A DNA stretch of 7,991 bases from DHVE2 group archaeon. GTDB lineage: Archaea > Thermoplasmatota > Thermoplasmata > Thermoplasmatales > Aciduliprofundaceae. The position numbers and the translations under genes are program-made. The first letter of the stretch is position 1, and each line of letters begins with the position of its first letter. The notes below the pieces were generated by a model. It ran no database searches. It had not been told where the DNA came from and saw only the letters and a program-made list of their open reading frames with translations. The stretch spans positions 1 to 7,991 of the forward strand of contig JALWEL010000186.1 of NCBI GenBank assembly GCA_027014065.1, written 5' to 3'. Positions 1 to 5,873 of this stretch are shown here, one piece after another.

Positions 1-496
1 ATATGAGATCGAATAAGCTCACCGGCGCGCTCTCCTCGCGCCTCACAGGCTCGATCAACTCAGGTAATGCGGAGGGCTCTTCCTCGTATCCACCCTCGTA
101 AGAGTAGAAATCCTCGCTGATGTCCATTCCGAAGAAGTCATCGTACTGCTCTTCCTCAACATCAATCTTATCGAGAACCTGCTCGCTCTTTCTCTTCAGT
201 ATGTCCCAGGCCATGTACACTATTTTTCCGGCTATGATGAAATCTATGTCCTTCTCTTTTTTCACTCTTTCCATGTATATCTTCGCGAACTTCTCCAGAT
301 CTATGTTCCATGGGTTAATTTTTTCATTCATCACGAGTTCAAATATGATTGTGATTGCCTTCTCCACCGGGTCCTTGGCCGCAATATGCGCTCCATTCTC
401 CAACTCTTCCGCCAACTCGATGTAATGATCAAGTTCAACATCGCTGCCCAGCAGCGCCTTGTGGAACATGAGATGCTCCATTACCTCACTCACCAT
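1..496 (-). CDS. scpA: ScpA, kleisin subunit of the SMC complex (partial, C-terminus outside window)
   Basis: Read directly from the reverse complement: 165 codons open from ATG at 496 to the window edge with no stop. ScpA is the kleisin that bridges the two heads of an SMC dimer and helps chromosome compaction and segregation. The N-terminal kleisin domain is visible at about residues 40-105, with PVEKAITIIFEL (43-54), the archaeal ScpA motif NPWNIDLEKF (61-70) and a helix IAGKIVYMAWDILKRKS (88-104). An acidic linker follows (about 112-157, rich in Glu, Asp and Tyr), then a VSLFDLI segment (159-165) typical of the later part of archaeal ScpA. The C-terminal winged helix that binds the SMC head cap lies beyond the window. 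The start is fixed by GGAGGTGA six bases upstream inside smc, and the gene overlaps the smc end by 11 bases, so the two should be co-transcribed and translationally coupled. Assignment is from motif recognition plus smc adjacency. Confidence 0.88.
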   Translation of the reverse strand, partial: MVSEVMEHLMFHKALLGSDVELDHYIELAEELENGAHIAAKDPVEKAITIIFELVMNEKINPWNIDLEKFAKIYMERVKKEKDIDFIIAGKIVYMAWDILKRKSEQVLDKIDVEEEQYDDFFGMDISEDFYSYEGGYEEEPSALPELIEPVRREESAPVSLFDLI

Positions 497-3400
497 CTTC
501 GCTCACCTCCCCCGGAATTGGCTGAGGATAAACCCGCGATATGCCGTCTCCCCTGTTTGTTACGCCGATTATGTAATCTGCAAACTTTATCGTTGCTTTT
601 CTCAGGGATACCACTATGAACTGCGCAGATCTGGAGTTTCTCTTTATTATTCTTCCCAGAATCTCCGAGTTCACGCCGTCTAAGAACATATCCACCTCGT
701 CTAAGAGATATATTGGCGAAGGATCATATTGCTGCACCGCGAATATGAACGATAGCGCTGTGAGGCTCTTCTCCCCGCCGCTCAGGCTGTGCAATCTCTT
801 TATCCCCTTGCCCGGGGGCTTGACCTTGATGATCAGCCCGCCCTTGAACGGATCTTCTTTATTCTCCAGCTCCAAATACGCGTCTCCGCCGTTGCTCATC
901 TCCTTGTAGATCCTTCCGAAATTCTCATTTATTGCATCGAACACTTTGAACAGCGCGTACTTTTTCTTGTCGTTTAGCTCCTTCACCAGCTTCTCGATTT
1001 CTTTCTTCTCCTTCAGGAGCGAGTTGTAATCATCCTTCAGAGATTGGTACCTCTCCATCTCCATGTCGTACTCTTCCACACTCTTCAGGTTTACGTTGCC
1101 CATTGATGAAAGTTGAATTTGAATATCGTCCTCATACTTCTTTAGCTTGCTTACCGATTCCACCTTCTCCACCTTTATTCCGTAAGACTCGTATTCCCTG
1201 CGGAACTCTTCGTATCTCTGCGATGCCTCGTTCATCCTGCTCATTGCAGTTATCTTTAACTCCTCTTTGACTTTTTTATCGCTGTTCATGGTGGTGATTT
1301 CCCGATCTAAATCGTTGATCCTCTTGAGCAGGGAATTGCTCTCGTTCACCAGTTCCTGTATTTTTTCTTCTTCTCTTCGAGCCACTTCCTCGTACTTTTT
1401 CTTCTCGGTGATTAGCTCTTCCATCCTCTTTTTCTCTTCCTCATTTTTCTCTTCGAATCTCTTTATCTCGGATTCGAGGCTCTTTATCTCTCTCTCCCCT
1501 CTTTCCTTGGAAGAATTCAGGCTCTTCAATCTCTCTTCTAACTTGATTACCTCTCCACTTAGCTCGGAGATTTCTCCTATCAAAGATGATATCTCTTTTC
1601 TCAATGCATCTATCTCTTTCGATATCTTCTCGGGGATCAGGGCTTCCATTTCCCTCTTGAGCGAGTCCCTTTTGCTTTCCAGATTCTCTATCTCTTTTCC
1701 CAGTTTTTCGAGCTCGTCCTTTATGGAGTTCTTCTCTTTAATGATCTCTTCTCTCTCGGCGTTCTTTCTCTTAAGTTCCATAAGTATTTTTGACAATTTT
1801 TCCTGAAGTCTATTCTTCTCGTTTGTCCACACCGCTAAGTCCTCTGTGCTTACCCCGCCAACGGAGTTTATCTCTTGGAGAAGCTCGTCTATTCTCCTCT
1901 CCACCTCTTCCAATTCCATCGAAAGCGCATCGCGCTCTTCTTTCAAATTCCTCAACTTCTCCCCTATCTCTGTGAGGTTGCCCATGCTTATTCTTCTCCT
2001 CTTCTCCACGCTGCCGCCCACCATGGCGCCGCTTGCCTCTATTAACTGGCCATCGAGAGTTACGAGGCGAACTCCCCCCATAAGCTTTCTGGCGGTGCTC
2101 AAATCGTCCACAACAACGGTGTCTCCAAACACGTACCAGAATGCCGCTTCGAATTTTTTATCGTATTTTATCAGGTCTATCGCAAATCCATGGGAACTCG
2201 GGTCCTTGGCCGCCAATATAGCCCTACCCCTTGGTCTCCCGGCCAGCATCTTGTTGAGCGGTAGGAAAGTAGCTCTCCCGAGATGATTCTTCTTAAGGTA
2301 CTCGATTGCCTTAGCTGCCGATTCATCGTCCTCGCAAACTATGCTCATCAATCTATTTCCTGCGGCAATCTGAATTGCAAGCTCGTACTTTTCATCCACG
2401 TTGCCCAGCTCGGCTATTGTTCCGTAAATTCCGCGCAATTTACCAGTATCTCGAGCTGAAAGAATCGCGTTAACCGCTGTGCTCAAAGGATCCGAGCTCT
2501 CCATCCTACCCCTGAGCCTCTGGTACTCCGCGCTCAATGCGTCTATTTCCTTCTGCTTCCTCTGTATCTCCTTTCTGAGCTGGGCCTGCCTGTTCTTCAA
2601 CGCTATGAACTCTTCGTTGAGCTTCTTCCTTTTTGATTCGAAGCTCTTGCTCTTGCCCTTTATTTCTTTGATTCTCCACTCAGCATCCTTTATTCCCTCG
2701 TCTACCTCTTTCTTCTCCTCCTCCAACTTTGCGATTTCTCTCTTGATTGAGCTTATCTTCTCCCCTAAGGTGTTGAACTCGATGGTCTTTTTGCTGTACT
2801 CTTTTCTCTTCTCTTCGATTTCCCCGCTTATTTTTTCCACTTCTTCAGAAAGCTCCCTGAATTTCCTGTTCGCTTCTCCTATTTTTTCCTCCTTCTCCCT
2901 CAGAATTCTTTCCTTTCGCTCTTTTTCATCCTTCTTAGCGTTAAGCTTTTCCCTCTTCTCCTTGAGCTCATTCTCTCCTTTTTTGATCTCTTCTTTCAGA
3001 GCTTTCAACTCATCCTTCAATCCTCTTATTTTCTCCCTGTTCTCGCTTATTTTGTCTTCCCTGTTCTCGATATTTGTCTTTATTTTAGCGATATCTATCT
3101 TGAGTGCATCGATTTTCTCCTTCATGTTCTTGAGCTCTTCCCCTCCTAGCTCTCCGATTTTTTTGTCCACCTCTTCCTTTTTCTTTTTCAGTTCTTCAAT
3201 TTCCCTCTCTTTCTCTTTTATTCTCTCTTCCAATTTTTCCATCTCTGCCTCGTATTCTTCAATTTGCTTCTTGTACGAGTCCATGTTGTCCCGGGACTGA
3301 ACCATGCGCGCGTACGCGATTTTTGCCTTCGTTTCTTTCAATTTCTCTTCCAATTCCCTGTATCTGAGCGCGATTTTTCTCTCTTCTTCCAAAACATTTA

Positions 3401-4019
3401 ACCTGTTCTTTAACTCATCCATCAGAACTTCAATTTTCTCCATGTCCTCCTCTACGCCCCTCTTCTTGTTCTCGGCCTTGGCTATGTTGCGGTCGAATTC
3501 CGCAATTCCCGAAATGTCGTCTAAAATCTGTCTTCTCTCCATGGGGGTCATTTCCACGATTCTCGTGACATCCCCCTGCTTCACAAAATTGTACCCGTCA
3601 GCCGAAATCTTGGCGTGCTCCAACAGCGATATGAAGTCTTGCAATCTGGCCTGCTCGTCGTTTATGTAAAAATAGCTGTTGTATCCCGCTTCGTTATTTG
3701 CCTTCTTAACGTATCTTGTGAGCTTCACCTCGTTGCTGTCGATGGGAAGCATGCGATCCGAGTTATCAAAAATGAGGCTTACGCGGCAGTAGTCTGCGGG
3801 CTTTCCCTTCTTTCCGCCGTCGTATATTAAATCTGTCAGACGATTGGCCCTTATGACCTTGGAGCTCTTGGGTCCCAAAACGAAGAGAATTGCATCCCCG
3901 ATATTACTTTTCCCGCTCCCGTTTGGGCCGCTTATTGCTGTAAAACCCTCTTTCAGTTCAATTCTATTCTTGTGAACAAACGATTTGAAATTTTCAAGCT
4001 CTAGAGCTTTTAGATACAT
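486..4019 (-). CDS. smc: Chromosome segregation ATPase SMC
   Basis: A 1177-residue SMC protein, full length for the family. SMC dimers with ScpA form a DNA-entrapping ring that organises and segregates the chromosome, driven by ATP at the joined heads. The N-terminal head carries Walker A GPNGSGKS (31-38) and the Q-loop glutamine in FVKQGD (Q148). A long Glu/Lys-rich coiled coil runs from about 160 to 500. The hinge is about 515-665, with LRGIYGTIAELG early and GAMVGGS at its end. The return coil is about 680-1025. The C-terminal head has the ABC signature LSGGEKS (1079-1085) and Walker B IYLLDE with catalytic E1108 (1103-1108). The H-loop position reads VVSLRKA without histidine, as is normal for SMC proteins. 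The ATG start is supported by GGTGAT five bases upstream and by the head domain starting at once (YLKALELENFKSF). It heads an operon with scpA. Confidence 0.97.
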   Translation of the reverse strand: MYLKALELENFKSFVHKNRIELKEGFTAISGPNGSGKSNIGDAILFVLGPKSSKVIRANRLTDLIYDGGKKGKPADYCRVSLIFDNSDRMLPIDSNEVKLTRYVKKANNEAGYNSYFYINDEQARLQDFISLLEHAKISADGYNFVKQGDVTRIVEMTPMERRQILDDISGIAEFDRNIAKAENKKRGVEEDMEKIEVLMDELKNRLNVLEEERKIALRYRELEEKLKETKAKIAYARMVQSRDNMDSYKKQIEEYEAEMEKLEERIKEKEREIEELKKKKEEVDKKIGELGGEELKNMKEKIDALKIDIAKIKTNIENREDKISENREKIRGLKDELKALKEEIKKGENELKEKREKLNAKKDEKERKERILREKEEKIGEANRKFRELSEEVEKISGEIEEKRKEYSKKTIEFNTLGEKISSIKREIAKLEEEKKEVDEGIKDAEWRIKEIKGKSKSFESKRKKLNEEFIALKNRQAQLRKEIQRKQKEIDALSAEYQRLRGRMESSDPLSTAVNAILSARDTGKLRGIYGTIAELGNVDEKYELAIQIAAGNRLMSIVCEDDESAAKAIEYLKKNHLGRATFLPLNKMLAGRPRGRAILAAKDPSSHGFAIDLIKYDKKFEAAFWYVFGDTVVVDDLSTARKLMGGVRLVTLDGQLIEASGAMVGGSVEKRRRISMGNLTEIGEKLRNLKEERDALSMELEEVERRIDELLQEINSVGGVSTEDLAVWTNEKNRLQEKLSKILMELKRKNAEREEIIKEKNSIKDELEKLGKEIENLESKRDSLKREMEALIPEKISKEIDALRKEISSLIGEISELSGEVIKLEERLKSLNSSKERGEREIKSLESEIKRFEEKNEEEKKRMEELITEKKKYEEVARREEEKIQELVNESNSLLKRINDLDREITTMNSDKKVKEELKITAMSRMNEASQRYEEFRREYESYGIKVEKVESVSKLKKYEDDIQIQLSSMGNVNLKSVEEYDMEMERYQSLKDDYNSLLKEKKEIEKLVKELNDKKKYALFKVFDAINENFGRIYKEMSNGGDAYLELENKEDPFKGGLIIKVKPPGKGIKRLHSLSGGEKSLTALSFIFAVQQYDPSPIYLLDEVDMFLDGVNSEILGRIIKRNSRSAQFIVVSLRKATIKFADYIIGVTNRGDGISRVYPQPIPGEVSEDGE
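503..510 (-). promoter_or_regulatory. Shine-Dalgarno site of scpA, embedded in the smc coding end
   Basis: GGAGGTGA on the minus strand lies six bases before the scpA ATG (494-496). It sits inside the last codons of smc. It decides the scpA start and implies reinitiation by ribosomes finishing smc. Confidence 0.75.
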
Positions 4020-4024
4020 ATCCC

Positions 4025-4032
4025 ATCACCTT
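4025..4032 (-). promoter_or_regulatory. Shine-Dalgarno site of smc
   Basis: AAGGTGAT on the minus strand, with five bases (4020-4024) between it and the ATG at 4017-4019. It supports the chosen smc start. Confidence 0.65.
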
Positions 4033-4054
4033 CATGGCATACTTCATGTCATAT
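4031..4054. repeat. Two imperfect 12-base tandem repeats in the smc leader
   Basis: On the plus strand TTCATGGCATAC (4031-4042) is followed directly by TTCATGTCATAT (4043-4054), matching at 10 of 12 positions. Further CATG-containing words continue to about 4073, including CATGGCA at both 4033-4039 and 4067-4073. This is the predicted 5' untranslated region of smc. Its role is unknown and chance is possible, because the words are short and AT-rich. Confidence 0.35.
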
Positions 4055-4089
4055 GCATGTCTGATACATGGCAGATATAGTTTTCAAAG

Positions 4090-4097
4090 TATTTAAA
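4090..4097 (-). promoter_or_regulatory. TATA box of the smc-scpA operon
   Basis: On the minus strand the sequence reads GCAAAA, three bases, then TTAAATA, a standard archaeal BRE plus TATA arrangement. Transcription would start about 24 bases downstream, near 4070, leaving a leader of about 50 bases before smc. Predicted from sequence only. Confidence 0.6.
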
Positions 4098-4099
4098 GC

Positions 4100-4109
4100 T
4101 TTTGCAAAA
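4100..4109. promoter_or_regulatory. Palindromic BRE shared by two divergent promoters
   Basis: TTTTGCAAAA is a perfect 10-base palindrome centred between 4104 and 4105. Each strand reads GCAAAA three bases before TTAAATA, so one element can serve as the TFB-recognition element for both smc (minus) and the membrane protein gene (plus). The whole block 4090-4119 is a palindrome with 12 of 15 pairs matching. Function is inferred. Confidence 0.5.
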
Positions 4110-4111
4110 CT

Positions 4112-4119
4112 CTTAAATA
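4112..4119 (+). promoter_or_regulatory. TATA box of the membrane protein gene
   Basis: CTTAAATA, preceded by GCAAAA at 4104-4109, matches the archaeal BRE/TATA arrangement. Start of transcription is expected near 4138-4143, giving a short leader of about 25-30 bases that includes the GAGGTGAT ribosome binding site. Confidence 0.6.
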
Positions 4120-4126
4120 AGATTTC

Positions 4127-4144
4127 GTCATATATTCATATGAC
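4127..4144. promoter_or_regulatory. Perfect inverted repeat, candidate operator at the predicted transcription start
   Basis: GTCATAT (4127-4133), four bases ATTC, then ATATGAC (4138-4144): seven-base arms that match exactly. It lies 8 bases downstream of the plus-strand TATA box and covers the predicted start of transcription, a common place for archaeal repressor operators. One more copy of GTCATAT lies in the smc leader at 4048-4054. Operator function is inferred; AT-rich inverted repeats of this size can arise by chance. Confidence 0.4.
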
Positions 4145-4156
4145 AATAGTCAGACA

Positions 4157-4164
4157 GAGGTGAT
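4157..4164 (+). promoter_or_regulatory. Shine-Dalgarno site of the membrane protein gene
   Basis: GAGGTGAT three bases before the ATG at 4168. It supports this start. Confidence 0.65.
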
Positions 4165-4167
4165 GAT

Positions 4168-4830
4168 ATGAAATACCCATATAGCTTTGGAAGCGCCGTC
4201 GGCTACTCCATCGTTCTCCTTGTATCACTCTGGTGGCTCCCGGTGCTGGGCCCCATAATAATTGGATACGTTACCGGCCGGAAGGCTGGAGATCCCCTAA
4301 AAGGACTTGTGGCAATGGCCGTGCCTATCGCTCTCTATTTCGTTATTGTGCAGCTTGTGGCCATGGGCTGGGTGCATGTGCCCCACTTGGTTCAGGGATA
4401 TTTCAGTGGATACCTCTCTTCCAGCGTCGCAGGAGCGGTTTTCGTGCCCTATGTGAAGCAAACCTTCGCCATGGGAATGGAAGTAGGAACTAATCTTCTA
4501 TCGTATCTCTACTATGCTCCCTCGGCGTTCTTCATAATGCTCACCTTCGCCTTCATCGGTGGGGCAATGAGCAGGCAGGTAATTCTAGAGAGGGGAATTT
4601 ATCCAACGAAGAGCCGCGTGAAGAATATTCCAGCGAAGAAGGAGAAAATTTCAATATCTCCTCATAAGCAGTCGAACAGCTCTAAGCCTGTGAAGGCTGT
4701 AAAAGTGAAGAAACACAATAAGGGAGAGAAGGTGAAGAATCTGGAAAAAGAGAACAAATTCGTGGTTCACGAGATGGACACAAAGAAAACTGTTCCCGTG
4801 AAGAAGAAGTACGGGATTACATTTCTCTGA
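4168..4830 (+). CDS. Hypothetical multi-pass membrane protein with a long basic C-terminal tail
   Basis: I do not recognise this 220-residue protein. Two parts can be seen. Residues 1-141 are hydrophobic, with likely membrane helices at about 11-36, 46-68 and 112-134 and a weaker, Gly/Ser-rich segment at about 80-95. Between the first two helices lies PVLGPIIIGYVTGRKAGDPL (25-44), resembling the Gly-Arg-Lys turn seen in small archaeal membrane protein families of unknown function (DUF5518-like; a loose likeness, not a search result). Residues 142-220 form a hydrophilic, probably disordered tail with about 23 Lys/Arg against 6 Asp/Glu. A tail of this kind could bind nucleic acid, acidic phospholipids or another protein. 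The gene is transcribed away from smc from a shared promoter region and has its own ribosome binding site. A separate promoter before wtpA suggests it is monocistronic. It is probably a real gene: good start signals, a full frame and fitting composition. Confidence 0.8.
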   Translation: MKYPYSFGSAVGYSIVLLVSLWWLPVLGPIIIGYVTGRKAGDPLKGLVAMAVPIALYFVIVQLVAMGWVHVPHLVQGYFSGYLSSSVAGAVFVPYVKQTFAMGMEVGTNLLSYLYYAPSAFFIMLTFAFIGGAMSRQVILERGIYPTKSRVKNIPAKKEKISISPHKQSNSSKPVKAVKVKKHNKGEKVKNLEKENKFVVHEMDTKKTVPVKKKYGITFL

Positions 4831-4841
4831 TTCTCTCAAAA

Positions 4842-4851
4842 TTTTTAAATA
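4842..4851 (+). promoter_or_regulatory. TATA box of the wtpABC operon
   Basis: TTTTTAAATA, preceded by purine-rich CAAAA, in the 62-base gap after the membrane protein gene. Transcription would start near 4868-4872, about 20-25 bases before wtpA. The surrounding 4837-4854 forms an imperfect inverted repeat (CAAAATTT, TT, AAATATTG; one mismatch), which may be an operator or simply AT-richness. Confidence 0.55.
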
Positions 4852-4866
4852 TTGCCCCGTTATTCC

Positions 4867-4872
4867 TTTTTT
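4867..4872 (+). terminator. Possible T-run terminator of the membrane protein gene
   Basis: Six T residues 36 bases after the stop codon at 4828-4830. Archaeal termination often uses a run of T without a hairpin. It coincides with the predicted wtpA transcription start, so it may only be promoter-region AT-richness. No hairpin is visible. Confidence 0.3.
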
Positions 4873-4880
4873 AGCATATC

Positions 4881-4888
4881 GGAGGTGA
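4881..4888 (+). promoter_or_regulatory. Shine-Dalgarno site deciding the GTG start of wtpA
   Basis: GGAGGTGA four bases upstream of GTG at 4893. It supports GTG as the start codon; there is no ATG in a better position ahead of the hydrophobic N-terminal segment. Confidence 0.75.
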
Positions 4889-4892
4889 AACC

Positions 4893-5873
4893 GTGGATAA
4901 AAAATGGCTCGCCGTGCTCGTGATTTTACTCTTAGTGGGGGTTGCCATAGGTTATTATTACGTCTCTTTGGGAAATAAACCGGGGATAAAGGTTCTCGCG
5001 GCAGGGAGCCTTGCGGTGCCATTCAAAAAGTTAGCCAATGAGTTTGAGGAAAAATACGGGGTGAAGGTGTACATCGAGACCGCTGGAAGCATACAAACCG
5101 TCAAAAAGGTGAGTGAGCTGGGAATAAAGGCGGATGTGGTTGCAGTCGCTGATTACAAAGCGATTGTGAATTATCTCATGCCGAAATACACCGGCTGGTA
5201 CGCTAAATTTGCGGAGAATTCTCTCGTTATCGTTTATACGAATCATAGCAAATACGCATCTCAAATCAACGAGAGCAACTGGATGGACATAATGAAAAAA
5301 GATGTGCGCATTGGCTTCTCTTCGCCCAACGAGGACCCGTGCGGGTATCGCGCGGTGATGATGTTCTACCTCGCAGAATTGAAATACAGGAACGGAATAT
5401 TCGAGAGTGTGGTGGAGAACAACACCGCTATTGAGGAGAAGAATGGCACCATTATTGTCCCCCCAGATTCTTCCCTTCTTAATAACACGGGAAGGGTGTT
5501 TATAAAGCAGAAATCCGTGAGTCTCCTTGCGGATTTGGAAACGGGAAATATAGACTATGCAATAGAATACAGATCCGTGGCGAAGCAGCACGGGCTTCCA
5601 TTTATCGAACTTCCAGATGACATCAACCTTTCGAATTCATCCTTTGATTCTTTCTACGGGAATGCGGTGGTTAAGCTGGCGGACGGAACGGAAATCAATG
5701 GGAGCGCCATAAACTACGGGGTAACGGTGCCAAACAACGCTCCTCATCCTAATGAAGCATACCAATTCGTGAAGATGCTCCTTGGAAAAGAGGGCAAGAG
5801 AATATTGGAAGATTGCGGACAGATACCCATAACCGAATACTACGGGAACGTGCCACCGGAGGTAAAGGAATGA
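4893..5873 (+). CDS. wtpA: Tungstate/molybdate ABC transporter, substrate-binding protein WtpA
   Basis: A 326-residue extracellular oxyanion-binding protein of the archaeal WtpA/ModA family, which delivers tungstate or molybdate to WtpB. Residues 6-24 are a hydrophobic signal or anchor helix after MDKKW. No lipobox cysteine follows, so it is either cleaved by a signal peptidase or held as an uncleaved membrane anchor. The mature part opens with VLAAGSLAVPFKKL (34-47), then TAGSIQTVKKVSELG (63-77) and ADVVAVADY (80-88). NEDPCGYR (146-153) and NIDYAIEYRSVAKQHGL (219-235) follow, and GQIPI (309-313) lies near the end. Structures of archaeal homologues show octahedral tungstate held by two serines, an aspartate and a glutamate; the matching residues here appear to be S39, S66, D148 and E225. 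The only two cysteines, C150 and C308, could form a disulfide. GTG start; the stop overlaps the wtpB start as ATGA. Tungstate rather than molybdate preference is inferred from the family. Confidence 0.93.
   Translation: MDKKWLAVLVILLLVGVAIGYYYVSLGNKPGIKVLAAGSLAVPFKKLANEFEEKYGVKVYIETAGSIQTVKKVSELGIKADVVAVADYKAIVNYLMPKYTGWYAKFAENSLVIVYTNHSKYASQINESNWMDIMKKDVRIGFSSPNEDPCGYRAVMMFYLAELKYRNGIFESVVENNTAIEEKNGTIIVPPDSSLLNNTGRVFIKQKSVSLLADLETGNIDYAIEYRSVAKQHGLPFIELPDDINLSNSSFDSFYGNAVVKLADGTEINGSAINYGVTVPNNAPHPNEAYQFVKMLLGKEGKRILEDCGQIPITEYYGNVPPEVKE
5858..5865 (+). promoter_or_regulatory. Shine-Dalgarno site deciding the wtpB start
   Basis: GGAGGTAA within the end of wtpA, four bases before ATG at 5870. 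It favours this ATG over an upstream in-frame ATG at 5813, which lies deep inside wtpA. Confidence 0.7.

Noticed and set aside
120..425. Plus-strand open frame of 101 residues
   Set aside because: It lies opposite scpA, which has clear kleisin motifs, and its Ser/Phe-rich content is typical of antisense to a charged helical protein.
516..605. Missing switch histidine in the SMC C-terminal head (VVSLRKA)
   Set aside because: SMC proteins normally lack the ABC-transporter H-loop histidine, so this is not a defect.
1267..3300. Long open frames on the plus strand opposite smc (for example 2479-3300 and 1267-1806)
   Set aside because: They are antisense to the Glu/Lys/Arg-rich coiled coil, which reads as Ser/Phe/Leu-rich nonsense on the other strand. 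They lack ribosome binding sites and resemble no protein.
4651..5591. Minus-strand open frames opposite the membrane protein gene and wtpA (4651-5022 and 5031-5591)
   Set aside because: No start signals, implausible composition, and one spans the wtpA promoter. The opposite-strand genes are well supported.
5813..5869. An earlier in-frame start for wtpB adding 19 residues
   Set aside because: It would overlap wtpA by 61 bases and adds a charged peptide (MRTDTHNRILRER) with no good ribosome site. The ATG at 5870 has GGAGGTAA and the ATGA coupling.
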